This document shows, piece by piece, positions 32,741 to 43,957 of a stretch of DNA of 64,000 bases. The stretch is from assembly GCA_047967505.1 (NCBI GenBank), contig CM106541.1; one strand, 5' to 3'. Each line of letters begins with the position of its first letter. Positions within the stretch are counted from its first letter, which is position 1. A program made the position numbers and the translations under genes. The stretch is from Dipteris shenzhenensis. Its lineage: Eukaryota; Polypodiophyta; Polypodiopsida; Gleicheniales. A model generated the notes under the pieces. That model ran no database searches. It was not told the DNA's origin and was given only the letters and a program-made list of their open reading frames with translations.

Positions 32741-33116
32741 AAAGAGGACTAGCTCTCCACTCCTACTCCTCCACCTTGGACTCCTTCTGAACCTTGCAAC
32801 CCTCTCTAAACCCTAGAACTCCAAGATAGCTCTCTCAAGCCTACTATCCTAGTTTTGAACCCTGCAACCCCCTTCTAAAGTCTTGAACTCCCATGGAGGC
32901 AAGAACTTCCATCCATTGTTATGATCAAGCCTTCTTTCTCACTCACACATGCATGAGATCTGATTTCCATGCTTTAGCCTACACCTCTTACTAGAATACA
33001 ACTGAAGGACCTATGCTACACTTGTGAACACCTATCCTACAATGAGCAACAACACGATTGTAGGTGACCAACACCCTCAAAATGTGAACTTGGGAGAGAC
33101 ATTAACAACATTTTGG

Positions 33117-33645
33117 TCTCTTCCCTCTCTCTACACCCCCTTCCTCTCTCTACCCCACCATCCCCTTATCGCTCTCCACCCCCCACCATGCATCTACCTC
33201 TCTCCACCCCACCATCCCCCTATCTCTCTCCACCACACCATCCCCCTTCCTCTCTCTACACCTCCTTTCTCTCTCCACCCCACCATCCCCCTATCTCTCT
33301 ATCGACCCCCTTCCTCTCTCCACCTCCTTCCTCTTTCCACCCCACCATCGCCCTTTCTCTCTCCACTCCACCATCTCCCTACCTCTCTCTACATCCCCCT
33401 TTTTCTCTCCACCCCATCGTCCCCCTACCTCTCTCCATCCCCCTTCCTTTGCACCCCCACCATACCCCTACTTCTCTAACACACCTCTCTCTACTCCCTC
33501 TTCACTCCCACCATCTCTCTCTAATCCCCCTACCACACATCTCTCTTTGCCCCCTCACCTCTCTCTACTCCCTTACTACACACCTCTCTCTACCCCCCCT
33601 TCCCCCCCCTCTAACTCTCCCTTAACCCCCCTCTACTCCCTCATG
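33117..33645. repeat. CT-rich minisatellite, unit near TCTCTCCACCCCACCATCC
   Basis: Many imperfect copies of CTCTCCACCCC(ACCATC)CCCCTA alternate. All three plus frames stay open because of composition, giving false Pro/Ser/Leu ORFs of 150-170 codons. Confidence 0.85.
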
Positions 33646-33944
33646 GCAGCCCATAGGGTTGTGGCAGCACTAACCACCCGTCCTCCATCTGCAATTGCAG
33701 TGGCAACATTTTCCTGAAGCAGCACACCCGCCAGTTGCACCTACAACATCGACATCAGTGGCCCACTAGTCGTGCTTGTAGTGGCCATGCACACTTGCCA
33801 AGTGGTGGTGCCTACCCACTGGACATGCAACAATGGCACCTTGCCCACCTTTTGGCCATGCAGTGGTGGCCATGTGATGCCCATTGCAATAGTAGCAACA
33901 CGCGCCTCGATGACGGTGCCATGTTCCCACCCTACCACACCATC

Positions 33945-34065
33945 AAAGCCCTGCCTCACCCCTCCCCTGATGCACGTTGCCCCACCCCACCCCTCCCCTG
34001 ATGCATGATACCCTGCCCCACACCTCCCTTGATGCACATTGCTTTGTACCCACTTGCATTGTACA
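33945..34065. repeat. Short tandem repeat around CCCCTGATGCA
   Basis: Three imperfect units of about 38 bp, each with CTCCC(C/T)TGATGCA. Confidence 0.7.
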
Positions 34066-34164
34066 ATGTTTGCCTCTGATGCACCTCCATACACACTCCA
34101 CACAATGAAATCCATGCCGCAGTTCCTTCAATTTTGCCCACCACTGCCCAAAGAGGAGAGAACG

Positions 34165-34165
<1 letters not shown>

Positions 34166-34236
<71 letters not shown>

Positions 34237-34262
34237 TGTGAGTGAGAGAGAGAGAGAGAGAA
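34166..34262. repeat. (GT)n-(GA)n microsatellite
   Basis: GT run at about 34166-34190 followed by GA runs to 34262 with one short interruption. Confidence 0.9.
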
Positions 34263-34774
34263 GAAAGAGAGAATGAGAAGAGAGAGAGCTAGAATAGAAA
34301 CTAACCTTAGTTTGGTGACAACTAACTACATTAGGTTAGGTTAGTCAAACCAACTTTCTCACTTCCAAAAAAAAAAGAGCAACTCATAGGTAGTTAGGAA
34401 CATTAGGTAAGGTTAGATTAACCAACCCTTCCACCCAAGAAAAAAAAAGGGAGGGCCTTTGGAAAAAAAATTGCCCATTTTTTGTCCTTTCTTGGAGGGC
34501 CATATCTTGGCTGTCTAAAGGCTAAATCACACCTCATTTGGACCCAAAATTTCATGCATGCAAAGATCTACATCAAAAGAAAATTTTCAAATCCCTTTGC
34601 CATCATTTTGGGTCTTGGTAGTCACTAGATTGCATATATTTTGCCATTTTTGAGCTACAAAGGTCGAAATCAATTATAGACTTCACAAGTCAAATGCACT
34701 TACTTAAAGGCCACAATTAAGCATTGTATATGCACCTGACCTACTTTTGACAACTTCCTTCCAAAGAGAAGGGG

Positions 34775-35107
34775 GACTCTCAGGGGTCCCTACACAAAGT
34801 GGGGGAACCTCTTGAGTCCCTACACAAAGTGGAGGAACCTTTGAGTCCCTCTACAAAGTGGGGGACCTCAAAAAGTGTAGGCTTTTAGTCTTTCTCTCTC
34901 TATTTTTAGTATTTCTCTCTCTAGATCTTGATTTTTCAAGTATGATTGGATCTTTTCTAGAGAGTATTTTAGCTATCCTCATCCTTTAAAATTCATCATA
35001 CCATCTTTCAGGCTCAAGATGATACATGTGGAGCTACTTACACACAATGATCTCATCGTCATTGCTCTAGACACTGCACTTCTAGTCCTTGTTACCATAG
35101 GCTTAGC
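34775..35107. repeat. 310-bp direct repeat, copy 2
   Basis: Second copy of the 32160-32492 repeat in the same orientation, with scattered substitutions. It is preceded by a purine-rich AGAGAAGGGGGACTC tract that could be a polypurine tract if the pair are LTRs. No primer-binding site follows copy 1. Confidence 0.75.
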
Positions 35108-35111
35108 ACCC

Positions 35112-35297
35112 ATGGTGTGGAATACATGGTGGTTCCTAGATTTTTGGTGACAAATGCAGTAGTGAAGCATATTCTATCTCACCCCTACGTCCCTTACTAT
35201 TCATTGTTGTGAGGAGAGATAGTGGTGAGATACACTCCACTTCTCACCACTAAATTTGTCACTAGAAATCAATTACCATGTATTCAACATGGCACCA
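35112..35297. mobile_element. MITE-like foldback, about 180 bp
   Basis: GAATACATGGT (35120-35130) is the exact reverse complement of ACCATGTATTC (35275-35285), and imperfect pairing extends outward. Inside, GGTGACAAAT pairs with ATTTGTCAC, and further short matches run towards the centre. No coding capacity. Target duplication not determined. Confidence 0.65.
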
Positions 35298-35892
35298 CAT
35301 TCCTTTTGCAAATTTATCGATTTGTTAGCACTTACAATTTACAATGTATTTCATATCTATGTAAATAAGTCTTACCAAATTTTTTATTTAAATTTTGTGT
35401 TAAGTTCATATTTTTTAAGTTAAGAATTTCTTTCTCATCTATAGACAAATTTGTTAGTTTGTATGTCTTAATGGTTATAGACTACATTATATAGGCTAAG
35501 AAGTCTAAGATCCTTGAGTAGCATGACCAAAAACCTATTGTAGGCTCCTTTCCTAAGTGCTCAACAATATCAGGAAGAAGAATGCCTTTGCAAAGCCTTT
35601 TAAGAATGTTGAATGCGAAGCAAAGATGGAACCTTATAAAAATGTTGAATGCAAAGGCCAAAATATAGAATGTAGAATGTAGAATGCAAAGCCAAGATGG
35701 AACCTTGATGCTACAGTAAATATTTCAAACACCAATCAACATATTAGATCAAAAGAAGGGCAAATCTATGCCTGAAGTGTGGTGAGATATGGACTCTCAA
35801 ACATAGAGTATACAAAATGAAGAATTCTAGGAAAAACAAACTTTGTATGATCATAGAGCCCTTTGATTGTTGTGAGGAGGAGTTGGTGGATT

Positions 35893-36165
35893 TGTTGAAG
35901 AAGTGAAAGGAAAGCATGAAGCTAAACACAAAACAAGAGAATGCTCTTAGAATGAAGAAGGGTGAGGTCCATATGTAGGCACCTATACATGAGCCACCAA
36001 GCTCCACAATCATCTCCTATCCTAATTAGCTCCTAGAATCTCTCAATCATCCTATGTGGCATCTACTACCACCTAACAGTGCTTATGGGCACCTAACTGT
36101 GCCTCTAGCACACACACATAGAACCCAAGGTGTGCCTGGGGCATACACCTTGAGATATCCTAGTA
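35893..36165 (-). repeat. 3' LTR of the gag-only element
   Basis: About 273 bp, starting TGTTGAAGAAG on the plus strand; nearly identical to the other LTR apart from a few substitutions and one small indel near 36015. Confidence 0.9.
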
Positions 36166-36178
36166 AACCCCCAAGGGA
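36166..36178 (-). other. Polypurine tract of the gag-only element
   Basis: The minus strand reads CTTGGGGGTT next to the 3' LTR. Confidence 0.6.
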
Positions 36179-36481
36179 ACGCCTCAGGCTATATCAAGGA
36201 TACATCTAGTCACATAATGTCTCAAGCCATCTCATGGTGGTCAAGGATAAATCTATGGCTAGGATCTCATGCTAGCAAGGGTTCCCAAGGGTGTGAAGCA
36301 AACAAAGGGACACATAAGACTCCCCAATGGTTATCTTGCCTACATGTACATGCACACAATGTCTGCAGGAGGTACCATGGAGCAAAACACAATAGCTTAT
36401 TCCATTCATTTTGGAGGACTATCCAGGTAGAGTACCTTGACTCAACATAAAAGAGAGATCTGGAGCATATGTGGAGCTGGT

Positions 36482-37324
36482 TCAAAAAGTATAATCATCA
36501 TAGGAGGCCTCATCTTGTGGAGGCACATCAAGTGAAAGTAAATTGGCAGTTTTTGGTTTTGTAGTTTCTTCCTTTTTGGCCTTACAAAACTTTTCATGAT
36601 GATTGTTTTGGCCACAATATTTGCAAGGATTGATCTTGAAGCAATCTTTTGAGAGGTGATTAGTCTTCCCACAATGTTTGCAAGGTGAAAACTTGCCCAT
36701 TTGAGTTTTTATGGCATAGGCTATGTCATTTCCTCTCCGGAGTTCCTTGTGCCTTTCTTCTTCTTGAAGGGCAGTAATAAGACCTTCAAGAGTAGGATTA
36801 GGAAGATTTTTCAATGTGGTGACAACAAGATCATAATGTTTAGGCATACTTTTGAGCAATACTACCATTGCACTATCCATAGTGATTGGAAAGTTGATAG
36901 AAGCAAGTTGAGTCATGAGACTCTGCATGTGATTGACATGAGCAGCCAAGGGAGTGCCACTAGCCATCTTCAATTCAAAGAAAGCAATCTTGAGTGACAA
37001 TTTTGAGATGTGAGAGCTAGCACCAAAAAGAATATCAAGCTTTTGCCAAGCTTCAGAAGGAGACTCCATATTAGAAATGTGATGAATATAGTCATCTCCT
37101 AATCCAGGAGCAATAATGCCATAGGCTTTCTCCTCTCTAGTAGGATCTCGTGTCGGTCATGTAGGAGCTAAGGATTCTCTAGCATTAGAGGCTGTTGAAG
37201 AAGAAGTTGAAGCAGGTTTGACAGGCATCTAGAGGTTTTCCCTCATCAATGCAAACTTAACTTTCATCTGCCATGTGTGAAAGCCTTTACCATTGAACTT
37301 ATCAATATTCAAGAAGATAGCCAT
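36482..37324 (-). pseudogene. gag of the gag-only element, two zinc knuckles
   Basis: The ATG at 37324 opens MAIFLNIDKFNGKGFHTWQM, the copia gag start. The frame is continuous for 281 codons except for a TAG after MRENL and a TGA in the AP-T-PTRD region, both explainable by C-to-T change. UBN2 capsid motifs follow (AWQKLDILFG, SMPKHYDLVVTTLKNLPN). Two complete CX2CX4HX4C knuckles, CKHCGKTNHLSKDC and CKYCGQNNHHEKFC, precede an acidic end. A 195-codon stretch from 37069 is fully open. There is no pol downstream. Confidence 0.88.
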
Positions 37325-38178
37325 GAGAGGGTCTAACCCAAAATGGGCAATGTCTACTCTCTTACAAAGCTAGAAAAAGCTAAAAAGCTTCAAAGTACAA
37401 GCATTTGGTGTAGCAAAGTCTTGTAACCAAATTCCATAATAAAAAGCATAATGGAAATGATACTTCAACTTGCATGCTTCATAGAGGTGGCTAAATGAAA
37501 GTATTCCAGGCAAATCCAGGTATAGCAACCTAAAGGGAAGTTGTAGCCACAATTGTACTGATGCTATTCAACACTTTAAAACATAAGAAATGCCAAAGCA
37601 GCATCTAATGTAGCACCAAACTCACAACACTGTCAAAACTGTCCAAAACAGAGGCCTGCTGATCTTGGAGGGCTTGTATCTCACTCTTCAAGGCAAAGAA
37701 AAGAGGGCTTTATAGGTAGAAATAAAGCTAGTATACCAGAGAAGAGCCACTGAAGAGGAAAGGCAAAATGCTGTGCCACATCGCCATAGCTAGGAGCTTG
37801 ATTGTCGACTAGTTTTTCATCTATTTCTCCTCAAATGCTTAACCAAACGAGCTCAACCTTCATCAGCAGCTTGCTTGTAGTGTCGCCCAACTCGTGCTTA
37901 GAGGAATTGTCAAATAGTTGAGGCATTGGGTAGAATTGTGTGAAAGTTCACCGAGTAAAGAAGCTATCAGCACGAGCATATGCCAGAATATCTTTCTAAT
38001 TGCTTGCCGCCAAGAGGTCGCCCATATTCAAGGATGCTTGGTCTGAAAGGGCTCTGGGAATGGTTGCTTGTAGGTAGAGAACAAGCTCACACAAAATTTT
38101 GGAAGGAAAGAGGAAAATGGCATAAGAAGAAGAGGAGGAAGAAGAAGATGACATGGCATAAATGGGCTCAAGGAGGAT

Positions 38179-38196
38179 CATAGTGCTCCAATACCA
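38179..38196 (-). other. Primer-binding site of the gag-only element
   Basis: TGGTATTGGAGCACTATG directly after the LTR; the first 12 bases are a two-mismatch version of the initiator tRNA-Met site used by the copia elements here. Confidence 0.8.
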
Positions 38197-38465
38197 TGTT
38201 GAATAAGTGAAAGGAAAGCATGAAGCTGAACACAAAACAAGAGAATGCTCTTAGAATGAAGAAGGGTGAGGTCCATATGTAGGCACCTCTACATGAGCCA
38301 CCAAGCTCCACAATCATCTCCTCAATCAACTCCTAGAATCTCTCAATCATCCTATGTGGCATCTACCACCACCTAACAGTGCTTATGGGCACCTAACTGT
38401 GCCTCTAGCACACACACATAGAACCCAAGGTGTGCCTAGGGCATACACCTTGAGATATCCCAATA
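38197..38465 (-). repeat. 5' LTR of the gag-only element
   Basis: About 269 bp. On the minus strand it ends TTATTCAACA, immediately followed by the primer-binding site. The other LTR terminus is TATTG/TACTA rather than the usual TG. Confidence 0.9.
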
Positions 38466-38470
38466 GGATT

Positions 38471-40059
38471 CTCCTAATGTCCTTGATGTGAACCACTAGG
38501 AGATAGGTTGAGCACAAGAGCTAGGAAAAACTTTAGATGCTAGATTCGGAGATGGTTCTAGGTTTCCCTTTGATTTGAAAAGTACTAGTCATAGATTAGA
38601 TGCCATTAGACACACAATGTTCATCCCCCCAACAAGGTTGTTCCATGCCATGGTAGAGTTACTTTTTTGGTTGTCATATCACTATGATATTTCATGCAAT
38701 AAAATGGACACTTGCTTCAATAGACACTAAAATCTTAGTTTTCTGATAGCTTTTCTTGCAGGCCATTTTTTGGACCAAAATTAATAATAAGTTTGTATAC
38801 ACATTTGTATTTACCAAAAAAGAGTGCTTTTGATTTAAGAAATCACTTACTACTAAAAAGTGTGCTTTTGATATAAGAATTCTCAACAGTCCTTGGTTCT
38901 CTCCCTCCCTCCCACAGGTATATACATGGTCATGGACATATGAAGGTGATCCATATTTTGTTAGCATCATGGTCATAAGGTGATCAATACTTTATTAGCT
39001 CCATAGTTTAAACATTTTATTCATGTTATCATTTTGTGTACAAAATGGATCATATCATATGGGTAGCATAAAAATCGATGAGCTACAAATCATGGATGAT
39101 TTTTTCAAGTTAGTTTCATTATGAATCTCAAATTTTATATTGGCATCGAAAGTATGTATGCCCTAATAAAAATAAATGTTGGAAACATTCACCATGATTT
39201 GAAACTTTTATGTAAAAAAAAGTAAAGTTTCACCAATAGGATTTAAATTTTTTCCTTTAAAGTTTAAAAGAAAATATATTAGGAGGTACTAAATTTGAAT
39301 GATATTGTGAAACAAAAAAAAAGGAGCTTGAAAATTTTTGCCAAGATTTTATATTAATATATGAGCATAGCTTCGATAAAAACATCCCTACTACAAATAG
39401 TTTTTTGTGAAGGATTTTTATAGGAGGAGCTTCTATATCATGGACGGGACTATTTTTGTTTGTATGTAAGTCCACAAAATAAAGAAACCCATTCAACTCA
39501 TGTGCTACCTTACATAATTTTGAGTGACTACCTTGAGGTGTAGACATTGCAACATTTTCCCTTTTGTATCTATTGAATGATTTCTAACTTGCATGGATTT
39601 ATTATTTATCAAATAATAGGTTTTCTCTTTGTACGTTGCCAATAAGTTTTCATTTGGTACTCATTGAATCATTGCTGACTTGTATGGACTTATGAGTTAT
39701 CCCCAATAGTAGGTTTTATCTTTGTATGTTGCCAAGAATCATACGAAAAATAAGTAAGAACAATCTCTAATATGGTCATGTAGATTCAACCATTTCTAGT
39801 ACAAAACTATTGCTACTATAGGTTTAGAAAAAGTTCATCACATGCATCGCTCGACGAACTCTAGGCTCGCTCGAATGCAGTCGCTCAATGTTTTGACTTA
39901 CTCAAAAAAAAGTACACCCGTGACAAACTAGCAAAAAGAAAATACATAAAACCCAATATATGTCTATAAAATATAAGGCTGTACAACTATGCTAACCCAA
40001 CTACTATGGGTTTAGCTACATATAATAGAGCTAACCTAGCAAATCTAGGTTTAGCTACT
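38471..40059. other. No gene recognised
   Basis: AT-rich DNA with short ORFs only. An imperfect duplication (AATAGTAGGTTTTAT/CTCTTTGTATGTTGCCAA phrases) is visible at about 39600-39740. Confidence 0.55.
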
Positions 40060-42015
40060 CTAAATCATCCACCTCAATGGCCAATCGAGGTCTCCGAGCT
40101 CTGCCCTTTAGTGCTCTCCACTTGCCACTCGATCCACTATCGTGGCATGCTCTGAGATCCATCGTGCACTAAAAGGGGACTCTGTGCCTCGTAACATGCA
40201 TACTACATCCTGCATCTGCATCTTATGTGCCTCCTACAACATCCGATGCATGATACTCCACAAATGATAGTCGGCTTTGACTCGTATCTCGAACTCTAAA
40301 CGAGTCAACCTCTCAGCATCCAAGATGCATTGCTCCTACTCTAGTGCCTCTGTACCACTTGCCTACAAAATCACCTCCTCGCGGCACTCTCTCAATACAC
40401 GATCTAACTCACTATCATCAAAGTCATGATGCATCCATGGAATAGGAGCTGGCTCCTCAACGCCCTCTAGAATGTCAAAATAGCCCTCCTCGCATGCAAT
40501 CCTCTCAATGTCCTCCCGCATCATGTGAGAAGTGGGCCTGCCAATCAGTGGGTCCATCTCAACATGCTCGCCAGGATACGACTCCATAGCCAAAGCCCAA
40601 TATGTGACGAGGGGGACATCTACTATGCAACAATGTCATCTAGACCTAATAGTTGTCAATGATCATACAATGCAATCCAAATGGAATAGATGCCCACAAC
40701 CAGGTCCATAAAATCCTATCCCATCAAAGTCTGTCACACACAAAATGCAAGAGGTATGACGAACAAACTCTAGCACTGCATGTGAAAGTCTCGGGCGTCC
40801 TAAAAATTGTGACACAGGATGTGGATACAAGGCTATGTATGGATCCAAATATGCTACCCTACTACCACCATGCTCCTCAAAATGATGGTCTTGCATGCAG
40901 AAGTGCTCAGCTCTATGCTCTGCAATCCCACGCCTAGTGGTCTCATCATCTAGGCGATCTTGTGTCACCTGAACTTGATCTTGAAGGTGAGCATGACTGT
41001 CGCACAACTAATCCCATGTCTTGCTCAACTCTACCCTCAATCCCTCAATAGTGTGCATCAACTCCCATAGAAGGTGCTGATGCCTACATAGATATCATGT
41101 GCACATGCTATAAGTCTAAATCCTACATTAATGAACCGAGAGTTAAATATGAAGCATGAAAACAAATAAGTGGAACATACCGAGAGTTAAATATGAAGCA
41201 TGAAAACAAATAAGTGGAACATACCATGATAGAAGCAACAAGTGCTATAGTCGCATGTGATGAGCCAACATCTGCACCACTACTAGACAGTGCCAGTGCC
41301 TATGTAGATATCATGTGCACATGCTATAAGTCTAAATCCACTTTAATGCACCTGAATTTTTATATGTCGCATGATTACAAATAAGTGGAACATACCGTGC
41401 CAAGAGCAACAGCTGCTACAGTCGCATGTGATGAGCCAATGTCTGTGCCAGTACAAGATGATGCCGGTGAAGATAGGTTTGCATGGGCCTCTTCATCACC
41501 CTCTCTAGCTTTTTGTTCTAAAGTGCTGACATGGGCTCAGGCTGTACACTAGAGTAGTCCACTCTATTTCCCAATATAGACTTGGCATACAATTGCATGC
41601 CAAAGGATAATGGGATCTAATGATTATTAGGCATTCTTCCATTGTTAGCAGCCACATCGACTATAGATATGTGATGCTACCAATGGGTGAGAACTCCTAG
41701 ATATCGTCAGGGGTTTCCCCCTAGCTGGCCTATTGCCATGCCTATCGAAGAAGATATCTAAGACAACATCCCTAATACCAGGAACCTCTTAACCTCATCA
41801 TAGGAAAGACCCTGGGATATGGTAGCGAGGAGATGAGTGCATGTCCAATCCTATAAGTCTGACGTACTACCTAAAGTATGTAAGGATGCAAGCATGGACT
41901 CTAGGTCTAAAACAAGATGGAGGATAGCAGGGATATCATGTGCCCTACCACCAATACTCGATAGCTCGCTCTCAATAGATGAAAAAACATCAGCTAGGGA
42001 CATCTAACTAGCCAT
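40060..42015 (-). pseudogene. Three-exon coiled-coil/RING-like gene with 16 in-frame stops and no frameshift
   Basis: From ATG 42015, exon A (42015-41396), exon B (41299-41225) and exon C (41083-40060) join in one frame of 573 codons. The introns (41395-41300 and 41224-41084) both begin GTATGTTCC, end in (C/G)ATAG or TGTAG, and sit in phase 2. The start reads MAS then MSLADVFSSIESELSSIGG. Exon C has a helical Gln/Asp/Arg-rich stretch (SHAHLQDQVQVTQDRLDDET) and a RING-like motif CILC...CGHLFHLDC (about 40670-40753). An acidic tail follows. Sixteen stops interrupt the frame: 12 TAG, 3 TGA, 1 TAA. All can derive from CAG, CGA and CAA. I do not recognise the family; a RING E3-like or transposon-associated protein is possible. 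Confidence 0.65.
41084..41395 (-). repeat. Exon-intron tandem duplication inside the RING-like pseudogene
   Basis: Exon B plus intron 2 resembles the end of exon A plus intron 1. Both exons share TTGGCTCATCACATGCGACT and a TAG at the same codon; both introns share GTATGTTCCACTTATTTG and CATGTGCACATGATATCTA. Intron 2 also contains a 44-bp tandem duplication (about 41137-41180 and 41181-41224). Confidence 0.85.
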
Positions 42016-42331
42016 GGCAAAGGGAATCGTGAAAAAAAGGGCCAAAATTCTAGAGACTAAGTCAACTAATGCTAGAAATAAATGCTAGAGACTAAGGCAA
42101 CTAATGCTAAGTACCAAAAGAGAATAGCAAATACTAAGTACCAAAAGAGAAGAGTAAGGTATGATAACTTAGTAGGAATAGGGAGGACTCCTTTGGCTTC
42201 TTTAGTGGGGAAAGGACTTGAGGATGGAGTGAGGGAAGACAAGGAGAATGAGGGAGTGTGGCCTTTTATCTTGGAGGGGGTGATATTTTGAAAACTATGC
42301 TTATGGGAAATTTAATGCCATGTGGCATCTG

Positions 42332-42800
42332 TACCTTGATTGAGGTGATTGATCCCTTATTTGAAAGGGCCAATATTAGACTATTGAAAGGGCATATTAA
42401 CCTATTGAAGGGATGTCATTGTGGCAAGCCATACCTCGATTGAGGTATACATGATTTTTTTTCAATTAAAAAAAGAGGAAGCATGCATGCATTACCCCAT
42501 TGCATGAATGCCACCTAGCCCACCAACTCGGACCACCTAGCTGATTCGAGGTATTTTGGGGCTTGCCACCTTGGCTACCACTTGTATGCCATGTCATATG
42601 CACATACCTCGATCAAGGTATCCCTTGCCAAGTCATATTGCCAACGAGGTGCCATGTCATAGTGCATGAGGTGCATATACCTCAATCAAGGTATTTAGCT
42701 ACTGAGGTGTCAATACCTCGATCGAGGTATTTGAGTCCTTGAACCTCCAATGGATGACATTTGGTAGAATTGGATTGCTTGAATTACCTCGATCGAGGTA
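42332..42800. repeat. Array of the 16-bp palindrome TACCTCGATCGAGGTA
   Basis: Six full-length sites start at 42332, 42432, 42605, 42678, 42714 and 42785, and a half site (ATTCGAGGTA) lies at about 42544. The last two are perfect palindromes; the others have one to four changes, mostly in the centre. The spacing is irregular (100, 173, 73, 36 and 71 bp). The array is 317-785 bp upstream of the start of the RING-like pseudogene. Confidence 0.9.
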
Positions 42801-43957
42801 TGTTGGCTGTTGTCGCCCTTTGTATTTTTTGAGACATGGGTGTGACACTCTGCCCAAAGTGGTCAAAAGGTGGACACCCTTACCTTGCAAACCCAGGGGA
42901 AAACATTCACTTTCCCTCATCTGATAGATACACTCAAAAAATCCACAACATCCTCACCATAGCACCATTCTTACTTACATGGGTTCCTGAGTCCAAGGGT
43001 TTTATGGATGGCTACCTACCTGATGGCAAGACATGTTAGTTGGTCATTCAAAACCATTACAAGTTTGTTTTTTCATGCAGGGAGACATACCCATGATGTG
43101 GTACAAAGTGCATCCAAAATCATCTAATTGGATGCCTGTAGAATAGGGAAGTGAACTATGGAAAAAAATGGCAAGGGACGGTCATTGTTGCATCGAACAG
43201 AATGTCCAGATATATTTCTAATGGTAGAATTTACGAGGGACCACTTGCAAGCAATATTAGGGATAAAGGACTACCTTAGGTTTTGGGAGAGATGCAAAAG
43301 GGGGGAAGAATGCATTGTATGAATCCCACATTAGACCAATGATAGATTACTGGAAAAACATGATTGGAGAGCTTGAACAAACAGATATATGAAGGATAGG
43401 AGTGCACAAATATTTTTGGCACCAAGAACACAGTCACTTGATCAGGAAGATAATATAGATGCTCGTATTAATGAATTCCAAGGCTACGAGGAAGCTGGAG
43501 ATCATGACATTGGTAAAGAAGATGGGGTTCATGTATCACCCGATTTTATTGAAGAACACTACTACACATGGGCCTTGTTCGGATGGTTAAGTGCCAATGT
43601 TTAGTGCATGTGGTGTGCTAATCGTCGATATCTAAGGTGGGTATATATCGACCTTTACCAAACTTGTAAATGATGGGTATATAGCAACCTTTACTAGACT
43701 TCTAAAAGGTCGTTATATAATGACTCTGAGACACTTTCCTATATCAACATTTTACAGAGAGTGTTTTTTCCCAAATTGACCTTTAAAGAGAGTTTTTCCC
43801 AATGATAAAATTTTTTCCTTTTCATACATGCTGATCCTTTGAAAGAATAAAAATGCAAGAGCATGTACATTAAGTTTGAAGCTCATATATTCATGTCCAA
43901 GTTTGAGATGAAAAAAATCAATCAAGAGCATTTACATGACTTTGTCAGGCCATCTAA
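42801..43957. other. No assigned gene; one short ORF
   Basis: A 71-codon ORF (43389-43604, MKDRSAQIFLAPRTQSLDQE) and a preceding coding-like stretch near 42960-43030 (TWVPESKGFMDGYLPDG) may be relics of a larger gene. No domain is recognised. Confidence 0.3.

Larger units (their letters stand above)
35893..38465 (-). mobile_element. Gag-only LTR retrotransposon (TR-GAG type), structurally complete
   Basis: Two LTRs (35893-36165 and 38197-38465) are flanked by a perfect 5-bp target duplication GGATT (35888-35892 and 38466-38470). Reading leftward, the order is LTR, primer-binding site, leader, a gag frame (37324-36482), about 315 bp of non-coding sequence, polypurine tract and LTR. No protease, integrase, RT or RNase H is present, although gag still has a complete tail and the 3' end is in place. 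This matches the TR-GAG class of non-autonomous plant elements, which depend on an autonomous copia partner for enzymes. Confidence 0.88.

Noticed and set aside
32415-33625. Plus-strand ORFs of up to 170 codons rich in Pro, Leu and Ser
   Set aside because: The C/T-only composition keeps all frames open; there is no start context, domain or codon bias.
33735-34144. Overlapping Gly- and His-rich ORFs on both strands
   Set aside because: Short tandem repeats around CCCCTGATGCA explain them; frames on both strands are open at once.
40060-42015. Stop codons corrected by U-to-C RNA editing, or a reassigned stop code
   Set aside because: U-to-C editing is known from organelles of some seed-free plants, but this locus has spliceosomal-type introns and lies among nuclear retroelements. 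Neighbouring genes use normal stops. C-to-T decay explains it more simply.
42332-42800. CRISPR or IS-type array based on repeated palindromes
   Set aside because: Spacing is irregular (36-173 bp) and no associated genes exist.
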